Origin: Elusimicrobiota bacterium
GTDB lineage: Bacteria > Elusimicrobiota > Elusimicrobia > UBA1565 > UBA9628
NCBI GenBank assembly: GCA_030696455.1
Contig: JAUYSH010000024.1
Location: forward strand, 1 to 33,433
Length of the DNA: 33,433 nt
Direction: 5' to 3'
This document shows positions 32,501 to 33,433 of this stretch, piece by piece. Below the pieces are notes generated by a model. That model saw only the letters and a program-made list of their open reading frames with translations, did not search any database and was not told the DNA's origin. The position numbers were made by a program, and so were the translations under genes. The first letter of the stretch is position 1. Each line of letters starts with the position of its first letter.

Positions 32501-33433
32501 CATCTGATCGGCGTCTACGACGCCGCGGCCGCCAGCGCCACGCTGTACGTGAACGGAAGGCCGGCCTCCACCGTGCTGGCCGTGCCGGCGCGCACGGCGG
32601 CGACCCACGACATCACGATCGGCAATCGACAGTCGGGCATCGCGACCGGCTATGACCGCGGCTTTCTCGGCAGCATCGATTCCGTGCGCGTCCAGCACCG
32701 GGCCCTGACCGCCGCCGAGGCCCTCGCCGAATACCAGGGCAGCTTCGTCTCGACGATCACGCCGCCCTCGCCCAACAGCGCCGTCCTCATCGGCCTGGCG
32801 CCCAACGCCTTCGGCGCGCCCGCCACCATGAGCGTGTCCGTCGACCCCCTCACGCATCCGATCACGATCACGCCCGCCGTCCTCAACGCCGGCCTCACCG
32901 TGATCCCGACCGGCTTCACCCTCGTCCCGAACAGCCTCGTCGAGATCGTCCCGATCGTCGGCGGCAATCCGTTCACGCAGACGCTCGGCTCCTCGGCGAG
33001 CGTCTCGGTGCCCTATGCCGACGCCGGCGGCGACAACATCATCGACGGCACGAGCCCGCCCATGGCCGCGTCCGCGATCAAGGTCTACACGCTCAACACC
33101 ACCGTCAACCGCTGGGAGGCGCTCGAGAGCTACGTCGATACCTCCGCGCGGCGGGTCATCTTCTTCACGCCCCACTTCTCGGTGTTCGCCCTGTTCGCCC
33201 CGCTGACGATCGGCAGTTCGCTGTCCGAGGTGCGGGTCTATCCTATTCCCTGGAAGCCCGGCACACGCGGCCGCTTCGACGCCGCGGGGGTCACCTTCGA
33301 CCGCCTCCCGGTCTCGGGCACGATCCGCATACTGACCCTGGCCGGCGAGCGCGTGCGGGAGTTCACCTTCGACGGCGGCGCCTCCGGCTCGATCGTCTGG
33401 AACGGCGTGACCGACTGGGGCCAGCGCGCCGCC
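29594..33433 (+). CDS. Large secreted LamG/FN3 surface protein with FlgD-like C-terminal domain (3' end cut off)
   Basis: The frame stays open from ATG 29594 to the window edge, 1280 residues, so the protein continues outside. A signal peptide (about 1-30, ending in APSSA) is followed by a cysteine-containing N-terminal region (to about 190). LamG-like domain 1 covers about 197-368 (LQLNGSSQYATTPDSS to FNGLIDDVRIERAAL). Fibronectin type III-like repeats cover about 436-820, with TWNW, SWNQ and TTYFVRVQA or TTYYARVRS strand motifs. LamG domain 2 covers about 832-1049 (GQWHFDESTGTTAADSS to GSIDSVRVQHRAL). The end, from Ser1210, is an FlgD/Por-type Ig-like domain with VRVYPIPWKPG and IRILTLAGERV. 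LamG domains often bind glycans. A surface adhesin or carbohydrate-binding role is inferred. No catalytic domain is seen. Confidence 0.85.
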   Translation, partial: MAPPSISARRTVIAALCAASALYAPAPSSATPPNITPKVLQCDGSFTTGSITSHPTPTVRADEQNSNPGLKVGQRRLSILSATFALWRFDGTYGVTVSSNYTVGCTVGCCKTWYYNHVSTNGSANLDTGRCSYRDAVNDDCSVPSDMTSFGTSHAPVQIGACPANPSTLAVASSSFPITAQGPLPLAGPQPGDPTLGLSSSALQLNGSSQYATTPDSSAWDLPASYTLAAWVKPSAANGRIVSQQDATGYWGIAVSTGGRLRHFDSRDVAGPDAVLPDSTPSLTDGSWHLVHVVRRNSVDRRFFIDGRLVATVVASSSDSFSGHSISAALEIGRASSGEYFNGLIDDVRIERAALDPDAILLEYNTEIHKYSADSGATFSVAAGAYSGSPANGTTSAVTYIPGAPYTATSRWSFGAQSIDGESTFSPTYGFTIDSSSPVAPGLTAVPTSPNDITWNWSLPPRVCLPPGSAAVTYHLVDALTDSNLIPPGSMNHPTFTVGENVPGSSNQLIARKIRVTDTWGSGLSVATSIYTLANPPLAASVVPSAVSTGSALISWNQSGNPSYTRYLVSMSQDSLFLTGVSTPATVANNLTGSSIALSGLAIGTTYFVRVQAISGRSTDPYGGTGSVFISTSFTTLPGAPNLGGVSGTNLITWNWTAVPGAQYYKLFAVDGSTLYTGGNLSHPQTGLATNTQYTARVEAVSGNGAGARATATTFTLADDPTAPVVNEVHTSSIIYSWTGGLNPAYTFYEVRVTTDASFGIIVSTLTVNATTATVTGLLQGTTYYARVRSINGGQLYGPGFAVFATTRTIPNPSITSVLAPPSAYVPPNGSIGQWHFDESTGTTAADSSGGGNAAALTCVAAACASTPTFVAGPAGLGSAVSYSGVAGGLVIVPDTATYDSIGSLAVSAWVNPSSLSQPERAGIVVRGSGTVENFALDMSTDAVRRFRFMAKPGHIATSTSPVTAGTWVHLIGVYDAAAASATLYVNGRPASTVLAVPARTAATHDITIGNRQSGIATGYDRGFLGSIDSVRVQHRALTAAEALAEYQGSFVSTITPPSPNSAVLIGLAPNAFGAPATMSVSVDPLTHPITITPAVLNAGLTVIPTGFTLVPNSLVEIVPIVGGNPFTQTLGSSASVSVPYADAGGDNIIDGTSPPMAASAIKVYTLNTTVNRWEALESYVDTSARRVIFFTPHFSVFALFAPLTIGSSLSEVRVYPIPWKPGTRGRFDAAGVTFDRLPVSGTIRILTLAGERVREFTFDGGASGSIVWNGVTDWGQRAA

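Noticed and set aside
30191-33175. Very long open frame (994 codons) on the minus strand opposite the LamG/FN3 gene
   Set aside because: Its translation is Arg/Gly/Asp-rich with no domain, whereas the opposite strand reads clear LamG and FN3 motifs. Long antisense frames are a by-product of high GC.
1-33433. tRNA, rRNA, CRISPR, transposase or phage features
   Set aside because: No cloverleaf-like intergenic sequence, spaced direct repeats, transposase motif or phage gene was recognised. All gaps are under about 125 bases.

Overview
The window is about 33 kb of very GC-rich, densely packed bacterial chromosome. It holds 24 protein-coding genes, two of them cut by the window edges. I found no rRNA, tRNA, CRISPR array or transposase, and no gene-free stretch above about 125 bases. 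Several proteins point to a diderm bacterium: Sec-type soluble periplasmic binding proteins, a PorV/PorQ-like beta-barrel protein with a signal peptide, and a giant secreted LamG/FN3 protein with an FlgD-like C-terminal domain. This set, plus heavy investment in peptide uptake, fits the Elusimicrobiota. That placement is inference from gene content; no rRNA or marker gene in the window proves it.

Layout. 1-3242: two membrane proteins of GT-C glycosyltransferase type, the tail of a locus that starts outside the window. 3259-5911: an overlapping trio of hemD, an inositol-monophosphatase-family gene and a thiolase whose second catalytic cysteine reads as serine. 5920-7745 (minus): a PorV/PorQ-like outer-membrane gene that seems to use CTG as start, downstream of a membrane-anchored Pro/Glu-rich protein. 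7833-10126: a 4'-phosphopantetheinyl transferase and an acyl-CoA carboxylase carboxyltransferase subunit. 10188-12486: an OmpR-type response regulator and release factor 3. 12486-12546: a perfect 29-bp-stem palindrome filling the gap between two convergent genes. 12550-14583 (minus): a DUF192 protein and a membrane-anchored protein that may be a TIM-barrel hydrolase. 14705-28043: a peptide-uptake supercluster (stand-alone Lrp/AsnC ligand-binding domain, two ABC ATPases, an OPT-family transporter, three tandem family-5 binding proteins, two permeases, an acyl-CoA synthetase). 28045-29556: a CCA-adding enzyme. 29594-end: the secreted LamG/FN3 protein, open at the right edge.

How the genes work together. 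The 14.7-28.0 kb block looks like a peptide-scavenging unit: three periplasmic receptors could feed one DppBC-DppDF importer, with an OPT permease as a second route and a small RAM-domain protein as a possible amino-acid sensor. Acyl-CoA enzymes (thiolase, carboxyltransferase, acyl-CoA synthetase) recur between the other blocks.

Expression signals follow two styles. Genes inside operons have purine-rich ribosome sites and ATGA, GTGA or TAGTG overlaps. Several genes that begin a transcript instead have a -10-like hexamer (TATAAT, TATACT or TAGAAT) ending 6 or 7 bases before the start codon and no ribosome site, which suggests leaderless mRNAs.
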